Shown: piece after piece, positions 11,124 through 22,400 of the stretch
Layout of the letters: each line of letters opens with the position of its first letter
Numbering within the stretch: position 1 is the stretch's first letter
From: Umbilicaria muhlenbergii
Taxonomy: Eukaryota > Ascomycota > Lecanoromycetes > Umbilicariales > Umbilicariaceae
Direction of reading: 5' to 3'
DNA: 64,000 nt
NCBI GenBank assembly: GCA_000611775.1
Contig: KK106981.1
Coordinates: forward strand, 1,238,792-1,302,791
Translations under genes and position numbers: made by a program
The notes under the pieces: generated by a model
What the model saw: only the letters and a program-made list of their open reading frames with translations
What the model was told of the DNA's origin: nothing
The model's database searches: none

Positions 11124-11329
11124 CTTTGAGCATCATCATTAAAATATCAGTCATGAAATGAACTGTGACTCATGAGTTCCTCAAGAAAATGGCAACCTTC
11201 AGCTGTGACTCATCAGTCATTGAGAGTTCAGCGTCATCAGAGATGAAGATCAAGATCTCATCATCAGACAAGTTCTTAAAAAAGTGAAGGATGTTGAGTT
11301 CATTCCTCACTCAGCTTGATACTTACATT

Positions 11330-14300
11330 CACCTCAATCACATTATGTTCAAGAAGAAAGTTGATAAGATGTTATATGCATCTTCTTACCTGAGGTCTGA
11401 TGCCCTCAATTGATTTGAGCTGACCCTCTGAGATTATATGAAAAATGAGAAGAAGGATCATGATGATGAAATGAATAAAATCTTCTTCAGTCTAAAGGAG
11501 TTCAAGAAACAGATAAGAATCATGTTTGAGATCATTAATCAGGAAAGGACTGCAGAGTGAGAAATCTGCAATATTATGCAGAAAGAAGCTGTTATGATGT
11601 ATGTAATCAACTTTCAGAGACATGCTGCATACATGAATTGAGATGACACTGTCTTGATCATGCAGTACTACAAGGGCCTAAAGGACTTCATCAAAGATGA
11701 AATCTCTTAATCAGAGTGATCAAGCACCTTAGTCAAGATGATTAAAAAGTCAGTCATCATCAACAATCACGTGTATGAAAGATCTATGAAGAAAAGCCAG
11801 AAGAATTATGTATCACCAAAGGTGAACAAGCCTCACAAAAGCACTCAGTATAACAATCAACCTTATTACAGCCCTCAGTCAATGAAGATTGATGTGACTT
11901 TCTGAAGAAATCAATTTCAGAGAGGAATCAAGCAGTTACTTAAAGATATTAAGATCAAAGGAAATTGTTATAGCTGTGAAAAGCCAGGACATTTCACACG
12001 CAATTGTTGAGTCTCAACAAAAGTCTTTTTATCAAAGAAGAAGACATATGCTGCTGTGCTAAAGAAGTCAGCACTGAAACAATCAGTTCAGCACAACACT
12101 ATGTCTTGAACAGCTTGTTATGATGACAGCTGCACAGTTCATCAGAGTGACAAAGATGACTCTGAATGATTTTCATGTTAATCAAAGAAAGCAAAAGAAT
12201 ATATCACAACCTCTCACTGAGATTCTGTTGCAGACGCAGAAAAACACCAAGCTAGATGAGAGGAATTCAGTCAGGAGGATGATTATGTTGACAGTGACAA
12301 CATGATATCTTCATTCAGTGAGGAGGAAGACTTTGTGGAAGTAACATCTTCTGAAGGTTCAGAAGAACTCATGAAAGAAGACAATAATAAATGATTAACT
12401 ACTCATGAAGAAAGGTGAATTCAAATGTATACTGAAATACTTGACACCCTCAGCAAAAAGGAGAAGTATGCAGAGTGAGTAGCAGAAGTGAAGGATCAGA
12501 TCTTTTACATTATTTAAAACACATTTACACAGAATCAGAATCATGAGGACATCAATTATTGAGATATAATTAAAGAGACACCTCTGAAAGGTTCTCAGTT
12601 CATCATCAGAGGAGGATATGTTACCTCTGACAGAGCACACATCTCATGAGAACTTCAAATGAGAGTATGAGAACTCTGAAGTGAATACTTCAAGAGAGAT
12701 CTGAACAAACATTCAGCAGAGAGAGTGGATTCAGAAGACTTTAAGTATGTAAGAAAGAATTTAAGTTTCTCCCCTTTTAATTCAAAAAACTAGAAGGCCC
12801 TCTGAGTCAGAGGCCTCTGAAGATGCTTACTTTGAAGTCTTCAAGCAGTGAACAACAACAAGAGTTTGCTGCTGCAGTGCAAGAAGACATGAGTAACTTT
12901 CATGTTTAAATCAAAGTCAATGATCAGTCAGCCTGACTGCTAATAGACAGCAGCTGCACAGGGAACTTCATGAACTCAGAATTTGCTGCAAAACACGCAA
13001 TTCAGACATAGGTGAAGCAAAACCCCTTTAAACTTCAAGGGTTTAATGAGACCTTTATGAAACATAACAATGAATGAGTAAACTGAGAAATGATTCCTAC
13101 TCTCATGCGTTTAGGTTGACATTGAGAGAAGATTCAATTCAACATAACAGAGCAACCAGGGAGTGATATAATCCTGAGAATATCATGACTTCAAGCAGTC
13201 AATCCAATGATTGATTGAGCTGAAAATGAGATATACTTCATTAAGAGTGATAATTTTAACAAGTTATATTCAGTCCTGAACTCACCTGAAGGTGTGAAGA
13301 TCTTCATTATGACAGCAGAAGAAATGCATGAGGAACTGAAGAATCCTGACATGAAGATACTATGAAGCAGGTGAGTTGATGATGACTGAGACTCTGTTAT
13401 CAAGCTATCTATCCCTAAAGAATATAAAGACTTCAAGGAATTGTTTACAGCTGTAAAGAATCAAGATGCCTTGCTAAAACATTAAGAATGAGATCATGAA
13501 ATTAAGATCATGAAAGGTTGCACGTCAATGAAGCAACCTATTTACTCATTGTCACCTCAGAAGTTAAACACTTTATGAGAATACTTAAAGGAGAATTTAT
13601 GAAAAGAATTCATATGAGAATCATAATCTTCAGCTGAATATTCAATACTGTTCATACCAAAATCAGACGGGTCACTCAGGTTGTGTGTCAACTATCAAGC
13701 ATTGAACAACATTATCATCAAGAACAGTTACCCTTTGCTGCTCATTTCAGAATTGCAGGATCAATTTCAGAGAGTGTAATGATTCATCAAATTCAATATT
13801 CCAGGAGCCTTCAACCAGATTCATATCAAAGAAGGAGATGAATGAAAAACTGTGTTTTGAACAAGATTCAGACTCTATGAGTACCTGATAATGCCTTTCA
13901 GATTGACAAACACGTCAGTAACTTTTCAGGCTTTTATTAATAACATGCTGTGAGAGTATTTAAATCAGTTTGTAATCATCTACCTCAATGACATACTGAT
14001 CTACTTCAAGTTGAAGGAACAGCATGTTCATAAAGTTCTACAGGCGCTTCAAGATGCAGGACTACAGGTAAAGCCTGAGAAAAATCTTTTTCATTTCAAA
14101 GAAGTACACTTCTTAGGTTTCATTGTAACATTAAAAGGGTTATGAATGAACTCTGAGAAGATACAATCTGTGATCAAATGATCAGTATCAAAGAACATCA
14201 AGGAAGTACAATCCTTCCTTGAGTTCACAAACTTCTATAGAAAGTTTATTGAGAAGTATTCAAAGATTGCATCACCTTTAACAAAGTTGATCAAGAAAGA

Positions 14301-16330
14301 TCAGAAATTCAAGTGATCACCTGAAGCACAGAAAGCCTTCAATGAGTTGAAGAAGAAGTTCACTTCTCAACTGATTCTCATGAGTTTTGACCCTGAGAAA
14401 CTTATTACGCTTGAGATGAACGCGTCAGATGAAGCTATAGGAGCATGCATCAATCAGTCAGATGATAAGAAATGTTTATGATCAGTAGCTTTCTATTTGA
14501 GAAAGTTCTCAAGTGCTGAAATAAGTTATGAAATACATGACAAGGAGCTGTTAACTATTGTTAATGCATTTAAGTAATGACGTGTGTATTTGAAAGGACC
14601 TAAACATGAGGTTTAAGTATATTCAAATCATAAAAATCTGTTGTATTTCATGACAATGAAAGTCTTAAATTGAAGACAGGTACGTTGATCAGAAGAATTA
14701 TCACAGTACAATTTCAGAATTCATTATCAAAAAGAATCAGAGAACATCAAAGCAGACACTTTCAGTTGATGAGTTGATTACTTACAAGATAAGCTGATCA
14801 TCAGTCATGTTATTCTTCAGGAGGATGAGCAAGAGAACATGTCTTTCAATAAACAATTCAACCTCATCATATGAATAGAGGACAACATTTTCAAAAATGA
14901 GATTTAAAAAGTGTTGAAGAATGATAAGTTAGCACAACAAGTTCTTCAGAATATAAGGGATCATGAAAGCTTCAAAAAGAAGGAAGACTTATTACTTTTT
15001 CAAGACTTAATTTATGTTCCTGTTAATCTTCAATGGAAACTAACAGAGGAAAGTCATTTCAACAAGACACATGATCATCAAGGAATTGACAAAACAATAA
15101 AATAACTCACAAGGACTTATTACTTTTCACACATGAGAAAGAAAGTTGAAGAGATCATTTAAAAATGCAACATCTGCTGAAGAAGCAAAGCAGATCAACA
15201 TAAGTCATACAATTTATTCAAGTCATCAAGAACACTGTTGAAACCATGAGCAAGCATCACATTAAACTTTGTGATTAAGCTATCAAAGTTGAAAGAACCC
15301 CTGATGAAAGCAGTTTATGATTTGATATTAATTATCACTGATAGACTCATGAAGTACGGATACTTCATATCTTATAATAAAGCATCATCAGCAGAAGAAC
15401 TTGCATATATGTTCTTAAAAGTTATAGCAGTCAATCATGAACTGTCAGAGGAGATAATCTCTGATAAGAATAAACTCTTTACCTTCAAGTTCTGAAAATT
15501 GTTAGTGAACCAGTTGAGAATACATCACAAGTTATCAACATCATATCATCCTCAGATGAATGAACAGACAGAATGATTAAATCAAACTATGAAACAGTAC
15601 CTACAGTGTTATGTTAATTATCAGTAAACTAATTGAGTAGAACTCTTACTGATAGCTCAGTTAATCTACAACTCAACAGCAACAGAGACAACTGAAGTAT
15701 CATCATTTTACATCAACTACAGTTTCAACCCAGCTATGAATGAGGCCAGGGGACTAATAATGATAGCACAAAGAGCAAAGGTACAAGTGAATCACCTTAA
15801 GAATCTGCATGAAATGCTACAAAGAGACATCAAATTTGCTTCAGAAAGATCAGCAGTATATTATAATAAAAAGAGAGATAAAGGACCTACTCTCAAAGAA
15901 AGAGATAAAATATACCTTTTATGTCACAATATCAAGACTAAATGACTTAACAATAAATTAAACCACATGAAGTTGAGACCTTTTCAAATTGCAAAGACTA
16001 AGGGAAGCGTCAACTATGAGCTTGAACTTTCACTCACTATGTGAATACACTCAGTATTTCATGTATCACTACTTGAACCAGCAGACCTGAAAACATCAGT
16101 ACAAGAAAATTCATCAGAGATTAACCTGAAGAGTCAAGATGCTGAGTTTAAGGTAAAGGAAATCCTAGATCAGCAAAACATAAATGATGAGTCACACTAT
16201 CTGATCAAATGAAAGGGATATGATAATGAAGGAAACACATGAGAATCAGAAGAAAATCTTACTCATTGTGCAGTGAAACTGCATCAGTTCTGTCAAAGAA
16301 ACCTGCTGAAAGCTGATTCACATCACTGAG
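11330..16330 (+). pseudogene. Gag-Pol polyprotein relic of element A1
   Basis: One long frame with frame changes, broken by TGA at expected Trp/Arg positions. Gag has a CCHC knuckle CYSCEKPGHFTRNC near 11.97 kb. The protease motif reads IDSSCTGNF (from D-S-G) near 12.95 kb. RT (about 13.67-14.15 kb) has YLNDIL where YLDD is expected, a CTCGAT to CTCAAT change. RNase H (about 14.38-14.7 kb) keeps NASDEAIGA. Integrase spans about 14.9-15.75 kb with SYHPQMNEQTE. A chromodomain (about 16.14-16.29 kb) reads YLIK-stop-KGYDNEGNT-stop-ESEENL, with TGA at both usual Trp positions. Reverse transcription and integration were its functions; it is dead as read. Confidence 0.9.
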
Positions 16331-16702
16331 GCTGAAAGCCTTAAATGCAAGGAAGTTGAGGAGAGGCCTGTTAAGAGGATCAGCAGTTACAGCAGTCACA
16401 CACTCATTCATCTTCAGCTCTTCAATATTTTGAAGTTCAGTACAGATCAAATCTGACTGCTTCTTCTTCAGAAAAGTGATCTGTTTGTGAAGTCTCTCTT
16501 TCTTTATCCTCATCTTCTGCTTTTGCGTCATGATGGCATTCTTTTCCTTTTTCAAATGATGAATCTTCACACTCACCTTATTGATCTCCTCTGAGGATAT
16601 GAACAAATCACAGGAGATGCTCAGTTCAACACAGGTGTCACATTTATTGTAATCATTTAACATCTTGCACTCCTTGTCATCAGTTAAGCAGTGATTACAT
16701 GT
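16259..16702 (-). CDS. Antisense cysteine-rich coiled-coil ORF in element A1
   Basis: An open frame of 147 codons antisense to pol, from the chromodomain toward the 3' LTR. It starts after a TGA with TCNHC and continues CKMLNDYNKCDTCVELSISC. The six cysteines are spaced C-x2-C-x6-C-x8-C-x2-C-x6-C, the spacing of Gal4-type Zn2Cys6 clusters. About 45 residues later comes a Lys/Glu-rich coiled-coil (KEKNAIMTQKQKMRIKKERL and on). The basic residues usual in DNA-binding Zn2Cys6 clusters are mostly absent. I recall a fungal family with cysteine pairs followed by a coiled coil near retrotransposons, so this may be a real accessory gene of the element. It has no internal stop although the surrounding frames are wrecked. 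Its 3' end overlaps the chromodomain end. Function unknown. Confidence 0.55.
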   Translation of the reverse strand, partial: TCNHCLTDDKECKMLNDYNKCDTCVELSISCDLFISSEEINKVSVKIHHLKKEKNAIMTQKQKMRIKKERLHKQITFLKKKQSDLICTELQNIEELKMNECVTAVTADPLNRPLLNFLAFKAFSLSDVNQLSAGFFDRTDAVSLHNE

Positions 16703-16845
16703 TCACATGATAATCCTCCTGTTCTCAGCAATTGAATCAGTCAGGTGAGAATGATGAGAAGTAGATGACTTCTTCTTTCTGATACTGAATGAAGGCATGA
16801 GGAAGGTTGAGTTTTCAAGGATGAAAATGTTGAAAGAGGAGCTAA

Positions 16846-17279
16846 TGTTACACCTCTCACTAAATGATACCTGAATGATACATGTAGCAGGCGTACATAT
16901 GATACTGCTCATGATGCTTAAAGCATGAGCACCTTGAGCACTCAATTACTCATGATGCTCAGAGCATGAGCACCTCAAGCACCTGATCACTCATGATGCT
17001 CAGGACATGAGCACCCCTGAGCAGTAAAATTACACATGTAGAGCAGTATGATCACACATGAGTCTCCTAAAGTATTATATAACCACAGGTAGATTCATAG
17101 TTAGGAGCTCATGTTCAACTCATGTATCAAATGCAATCTCATAAGTTTATTACCTTCTAGCCTATTCAAGTCTACATGTGATCAGTAGTTCATTGAATCA
17201 AGCGCCGTGGTTAAATGAACATTGATATAGTTCATTGAATGATTGTATTATCTCCGTCACTATGACATCACCTGTTACA
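16846..17279 (+). repeat. 3' LTR of element A1
   Basis: 434 bp, same length and ends as the 5' LTR, preceded by a purine-rich GAAAGAGGAGCTAA and followed by TSD GAACT (17280-17284). It shows TGA where the 5' LTR keeps TGG at two nearby sites. Confidence 0.92.
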
Positions 17280-17284
17280 GAACT

Positions 17285-18294
17285 CTTGAACTCACAGCTG
17301 TGAACAACAGTGAAGACTCACCTTCATCAGGGAAGCTTGTTGATCTTCAGGCTCAGTGTGATGAGGAGGGCTCTGAGTCAGAGTCAGTGAGTGAAACTGT
17401 GATGATCAACACCTTCAGAAAGAGATGAGGAAACAGAGTGATAAAACTGACTGTTTGACACCTGAAGAGGGTCAGATGTTTATCTCTGAGTGACATCTTC
17501 AGCAGCAGTTCCTGCTCTGTGTGATGTCATGATGATATCTCACTGCTGATGCACGTGCAGCAGGGTCATCATCATGAGTGTGTGATTTAAGAGAACCTCA
17601 GTCACATGCTGTCAGGTACTGCTCACTGTGACTCTTGCAGAAGAGCTGAAGTTGATCAGTGCTTCATGTCACAGATCAATTCAGCCTGCGCTTGTTGCAC
17701 ATCATTTCACAATCCTTATGATCAATGCATGATGAAGTCTTTAATCATCACTGCCTCAGCCTTTGAGAGCTCTGATGTTGTTGTTCTGCATGCACGTGCT
17801 TATGATGACAGGAGAGATGACAGCACACTGTAAGTTTACTTTTTTTAATCCTCTTTTGTTTTGTTTCATTTAGTATGAATATGATGTACTTGTTGTACTT
17901 ACAACATTTTATCATACTGTTGTACTGTTGCACTGTTGTACTACTGATATGCTAATTGTTGTATAACGCCTGATGGCTGATTAATTCCTCACGCTGTCAC
18001 CTCTTACTGATCATTACTGACACTCTTCACACCCTCTGCAGTCACTCCTCAACGTGAGTCTCACAGCATTCATAATGAGGTGATTAATATTAATTCAGTA
18101 GTTCTGAGGAGCTCATTCAGACTCTTGCTGTCTTGTTGAAGAGCACTGCTTACGCTCTCTGCATCCTCAACACTCATTAATCTCATCATCATCAAGAGTA
18201 TATCAAACTCTGTGAGCAGCACTGTGTTGAGGAGATGAGGTTAAAGGCTTCATCAGACAATGAAGAAGAATTTAAGATGATGAAAGACAAGTAA
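17285..18294 (+). pseudogene. Antisense cysteine-rich ORF of element B1
   Basis: Antisense to B1 gag-pol, between pol and the 3' LTR. Readable parts: an acidic, Ser/Glu-rich N-terminal piece (DEEGSESESVSETV, about 17.37 kb); an open stretch at 17606-17833 with HCDSCRRAEVDQC followed by ACACCTSFHNPYDQC; and, after a likely intron, an acidic helical piece EEMRLKASSDNEEEFKMMKD ending at a TAA at 18294. The cysteine pattern is roughly C-x2-C-x7-C-x8-C-x-C-C-x8-C and may be a zinc-binding module like the small cysteine domains common in Pezizomycotina (DUF3716-like is a guess). B2 carries the same ORF in the same relative place. The cysteine part is open in both copies. Confidence 0.5.
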
Positions 18295-18570
18295 ATAAAT
18301 GAGGGTGACTTGATGCAGCACTGATGAGGAGTTGAGTGCAAGATGTTGATCTCAGATTCACTTTGATCTTCAGACCTGAAATGAAATACTTCTGCACTTG
18401 AGTGTTTTCTGATTCTCTGCAATGTGACACATCTGTTATAATGTAGTTTATGCAGTAATCTTATTACAGATTCTGTCATAGCATCATAGCTCCTGTTGTA
18501 TTCTTGTCATAAAGCACTGACTTCATCATAAAAGATCAGGTTAACAAAGCTGACAAAGTTTTTAATTCTT

Positions 18571-18720
18571 AAAGCTCATGACTTTTGTGACAGCTTTCTT
18601 AAGGCTCATGACTTTTGTGACAGCTTTCTTAAGGCTCTTGACTTTTGTGACAGCTTTCTTAAAACTCATGACTTTTGTGACAGCTTTCTTAAGGCTCATG
18701 ACTTTTGTGACAGCTTCTCA
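18571..18720. repeat. 30-bp tandem array, five units (B1 pol 3' end)
   Basis: Five units of about AAGGCTCATGACTTTTGTGA plus CAGCTTTCTT start at 18571, 18601, 18631, 18661 and 18691. A 30-bp period keeps codon phase. The corresponding region of B2 has a related 54-bp unit; the B1 unit looks like that unit with its middle 24 bp missing. Confidence 0.9.
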
Positions 18721-19014
18721 ATCAACCTTAAAGAGTCATGTTGTACTGCTCACCTGAATTTCAGTTTGTCAGGGTTGTCAGCATGAAATTTTCACATTTT
18801 TGCCTTTGCATTGCAGATGAAGTGTGTTGACTCTCATGTGTCATCTCACACCTGATCTGTCAGCTTTCATTTGATGAGGTATTGAAGCCTGCTGTCATGA
18901 ACATGACTATTCACAATTGCCTCAACTTCTCACTCATCATCTCAGTTGAGTAGTAGGTCTTTTCCTGCCAATGCAGGAAACACATGATGTGTGTCTCAAA
19001 ATGACTTCAATAGA

Positions 19015-19447
19015 TGTTACACCTCTCGCTAGATGGTACCTGTTGAGTATGCATAGCAGGTGTACATGTGATACTGCTCATGATGCTCAGAGCATGAGCA
19101 CCTTGAGCACTCAACTGCTCATGATGCTCAGGGCATGAGCACCTTGAGCACTCAACTGCTCATGATGCTCAGGGCATGAGCACCCTGAGCAGTAAAATTA
19201 CACACACAGAGCAGTACAGTCACACATGAGTCTTTTAAAGTATTATATAATCACAGGTAGATTCATAGTTAGGAGCTCATGCTCAACTCATGTATTAAAT
19301 GCAATCTCATAAGTCTATCACCTTCTAGCTTATTCAAGTCTACATGTGATCAGTAGTTCATTGAACCAAGCACCGTGGTTAGATGAACATTGATATAATT
19401 CATTGAATGATTGTATTATCCTCATCACTACAACACCACCTGTTACA
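19015..19447 (+). mobile_element. Solo LTR of family A inside B1
   Basis: 433 bp, TGTTACACCTCTCGCTAGAT to CACCTGTTACA, flanked by perfect TSD ATAGA (19010-19014 and 19448-19452). No internal sequence remains, so it is the product of LTR-LTR recombination. B2 has the intact target TCTAT (reverse complement) at 31262-31266. Confidence 0.93.
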
Positions 19448-22400
19448 ATAGAGTGACATTAAATATGTTATAAATGTTTCAATCCTCTGAGAGGTCAAGT
19501 TTATATGATGACTGACTTATCACACATCATATCATGAATGAGCTGAGCTTTTTTCAATGCAGTTTCTTCATCTGTTTGTTCACTGACACATTCTTTTCAT
19601 TGATCAGTACTAAATCACCTTCTTTAAATATTATCTCTGTTCAGCGCTGATTATAATAGTTTGCATATATTTCATTAACCTGTTGTAGCTGCTCTTGAGC
19701 TGTTGCAATTTGGTTTTAAAGCTGCTGTGCATCTGCATAAGATCTTATTTATTCATGTGAGTGCTGTATAAACAGTCTACTTAAACTCATCTGAGAGTCT
19801 CACTTTAAGTTAAGCTGAAAGGGGCTCTTTCCTGTAGCAGCATGTATGAAGTTGTTGTATGAGAACTTCATGCAGGGTAAAAGCTTGACTCAGTCCTCTT
19901 GCTGCTCATTAATGAATATGTGTAAATACACTTTCAGAGACTGGTTCTGCCTCTCTGTTTGATCATCAGTTTGTGGGTGAAAAGCTGTTGACATGTTATG
20001 ACAGCATCACATGTGAAAGCAGAAGTTGATTCATTGCTTTAATATAAAAAGCTTATCTCTGTCTGTGATTAAAACTTTTGACACATCATGATGCTTGATA
20101 ATGTCCTGAATAAACACTTCAATGAAGTTAGCAACTGACATTGTCTTCTGTATAAGAATATAATGAGCCATTTTAATTAACTTATCAATTATGATGAGGA
20201 TTGAATCTCATGTCATACTTTCATATGTGCTGCTCAGTGACAGGTCTGTAATGAAGCTCATTGTCATCATATGTCATGACATTTTCAGGACTGATAATGA
20301 GTTCAATAATTTGTATGATTTGTGATGAGCTGACTTCACCTTTTGACATTCAACATAATCATGACAGTAATGTCATATGTCTTTGACAGCATCAGGTCAG
20401 TCATAAGATCACTGCATTAATTATGTAATTCTTGACTTCCTGAAATGATCTGCAAAAACATCATCATGAAATCAACTGATCACTGCATTGCAGAGAGCAG
20501 AGTTCTGTGAAATGTAAACTTTATCATTGTAGTGTATGACATCATTTATTTCTTGCCAACATTTTTGTATATTTGACAGTATAAATGTCATATTTGACTG
20601 CATCTCTGATGTCATGATCATCTCAGGGTTCATGTCTATATTCATATTTATCATCTCAAACTCAGTCAAGTTGTTTTTATCCTCAAGAGGGATAGTTAAT
20701 CCCTGTCATACTCATCATATCAAACTGTCTTTTGACTGCTCAGTATGAATTGCACATTTGAGTTGTTTGATAAACATTCTTGTATAAGCTGTTATCTCCT
20801 CACCTATTGATGAGTGAGTAGACATGAGTTGAAGCGCTTCAACAGTGTCAGCAGAAGTGTTATCCTCAATTTAAAGGTTAATAAAAACATGACTTGTGTC
20901 ACTGTTCATAACTGCAGTGTCTGCTGAGCTATTCTTGATTAAGTGCTGCTGAGACTCTGCATATTTAAACTCTCTTATTCAGTCATGACTTGCTTCTTGA
21001 GCATGTAGGTCATGAACTGCTGATGTTTCAGTTGTATCATCAGCTTCAGTATTCATTATATTAATATATTCATCACGGCTTGCTTCTTGAGCATGTAGGC
21101 CATGGACTACTGATGTTTTAATCATGTCATCAGCTTCAGTATTCATCATACTGAGTAAGTGATGCACTGCTGATGTTTCAGTGATATCACTGACTTCATT
21201 CAACATGACACTCTCATCATTTTCATTACAGCTTGCTTCTTTTTAAGCAGGTAGATTTCACATCACTGATGTTTTAATGAGACTGCTGTCTTCAGTGTTC
21301 ATTGTACTGGTAATATTCATTGTGATAAGTATGACATTCTCTTGTTGTAGCTTCTGTTGTACTGCCCTTGACTGCAGTGTTATTGCAGCAAGCGTGTATA
21401 ATTTCTTCTGTACTGACTTATAGTCCTCACTTCTCAAGTGGAAGGACTGTTGCATTATTTCAGCAGCAGTTGAGGTACTGACAGTCTTCAGCAGTTCATA
21501 ATCAGGTCATCTTGATAAATCATTAACAAAGTTCTTCTTGCCTTCTTGATATGTGACTTTGAAGTTGTATTCAGCAAGCTTCTCAGCTCATTTGAGCTGC
21601 CTTCATGTGAGGTTTAAGGTAGTCATGAACTAAACAAAGTTTGCATGATCAGTCAGTATGACAATTTGATATTTAGCACCCTGACAGTAGTGCTGTCAAT
21701 AGTGCATGACTTTCATGATGACAAGGAGCTCTTGCTCATCTGTATTATATTAAGTCTCAGTATTTAGCAGCTTCTTGCTGTAGTAAGTAACTGATAATCA
21801 GTGCAATTGATTGTTGACCTCAAAGTGTTGCATCAAGATTTCATCAATTGTGAATTCAGAGGCGTTCATTTCAACCCTCATGAGTTTGTTTTCATTGAAG
21901 TAGTGTAGTAATGAAGCACTCATGAAGGTCTCCTTTAAAGCATTAAACACTTTCAATGTGACTCCTGAAAGTGAAAAAGAGGCAGGTATGATGTTTTCTT
22001 GTTATAGCTCTCCTCTGACTTGTGAGTTGCATGCTGAATAATTTGTGTTAAACCTCTGTAATGAGATTGAGCTGCCCTGCTTTCCTTCAATGTCTTGATG
22101 AGGAGCAGTTCAGTGAGTTGAAAGAGAACTTAATATAACCTCAATCTTCTTTTTATTCCTTCCTGTTTTCAGGAGGTTTAACAGTGATGCTGTAATTCAT
22201 GAATAATCTCTTATAAACCTTCAGAAGAAGTTGATGAAGCTTAAAAAGACCTGCAATTCATGAATGTTCTCTGAGGGCAGTCATTCTTCAACAGCTCAAA
22301 TTCTCTTCAAGTTCATGTATATGCTTTCTGTGTTGATCTTGAATCCTAGGAAGTTCACTTTCATTGCATTGAATGAGCACTTACTGATCTTAAGATGAAG

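Larger units (their letters stand above)
10690..17279 (+). mobile_element. Element A1: full-length family A Ty3/gypsy chromovirus nested in B1
   Basis: 6,590 bp with two 434-bp LTRs (10690-11123, 16846-17279), both starting TGTTACACC and ending TGTTACA, and TSD GAACT. Internal order: Gag with CCHC knuckle, protease, RT, RNase H, integrase, chromodomain, antisense ORF, purine-rich GAAAGAGGAGC just before the 3' LTR. This order (integrase after RT) is that of Metaviridae, and the chromodomain marks a chromovirus. Heavily mutated. The LTRs differ mainly by transitions, for example ATGGTACC versus ATGATACC. Confidence 0.93.

Noticed and set aside
18571-18720. CRISPR-like array of 30-bp repeats
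   Set aside because: No spacers; phase-keeping tandem repeat at the end of a pol frame in a fungal retrotransposon.
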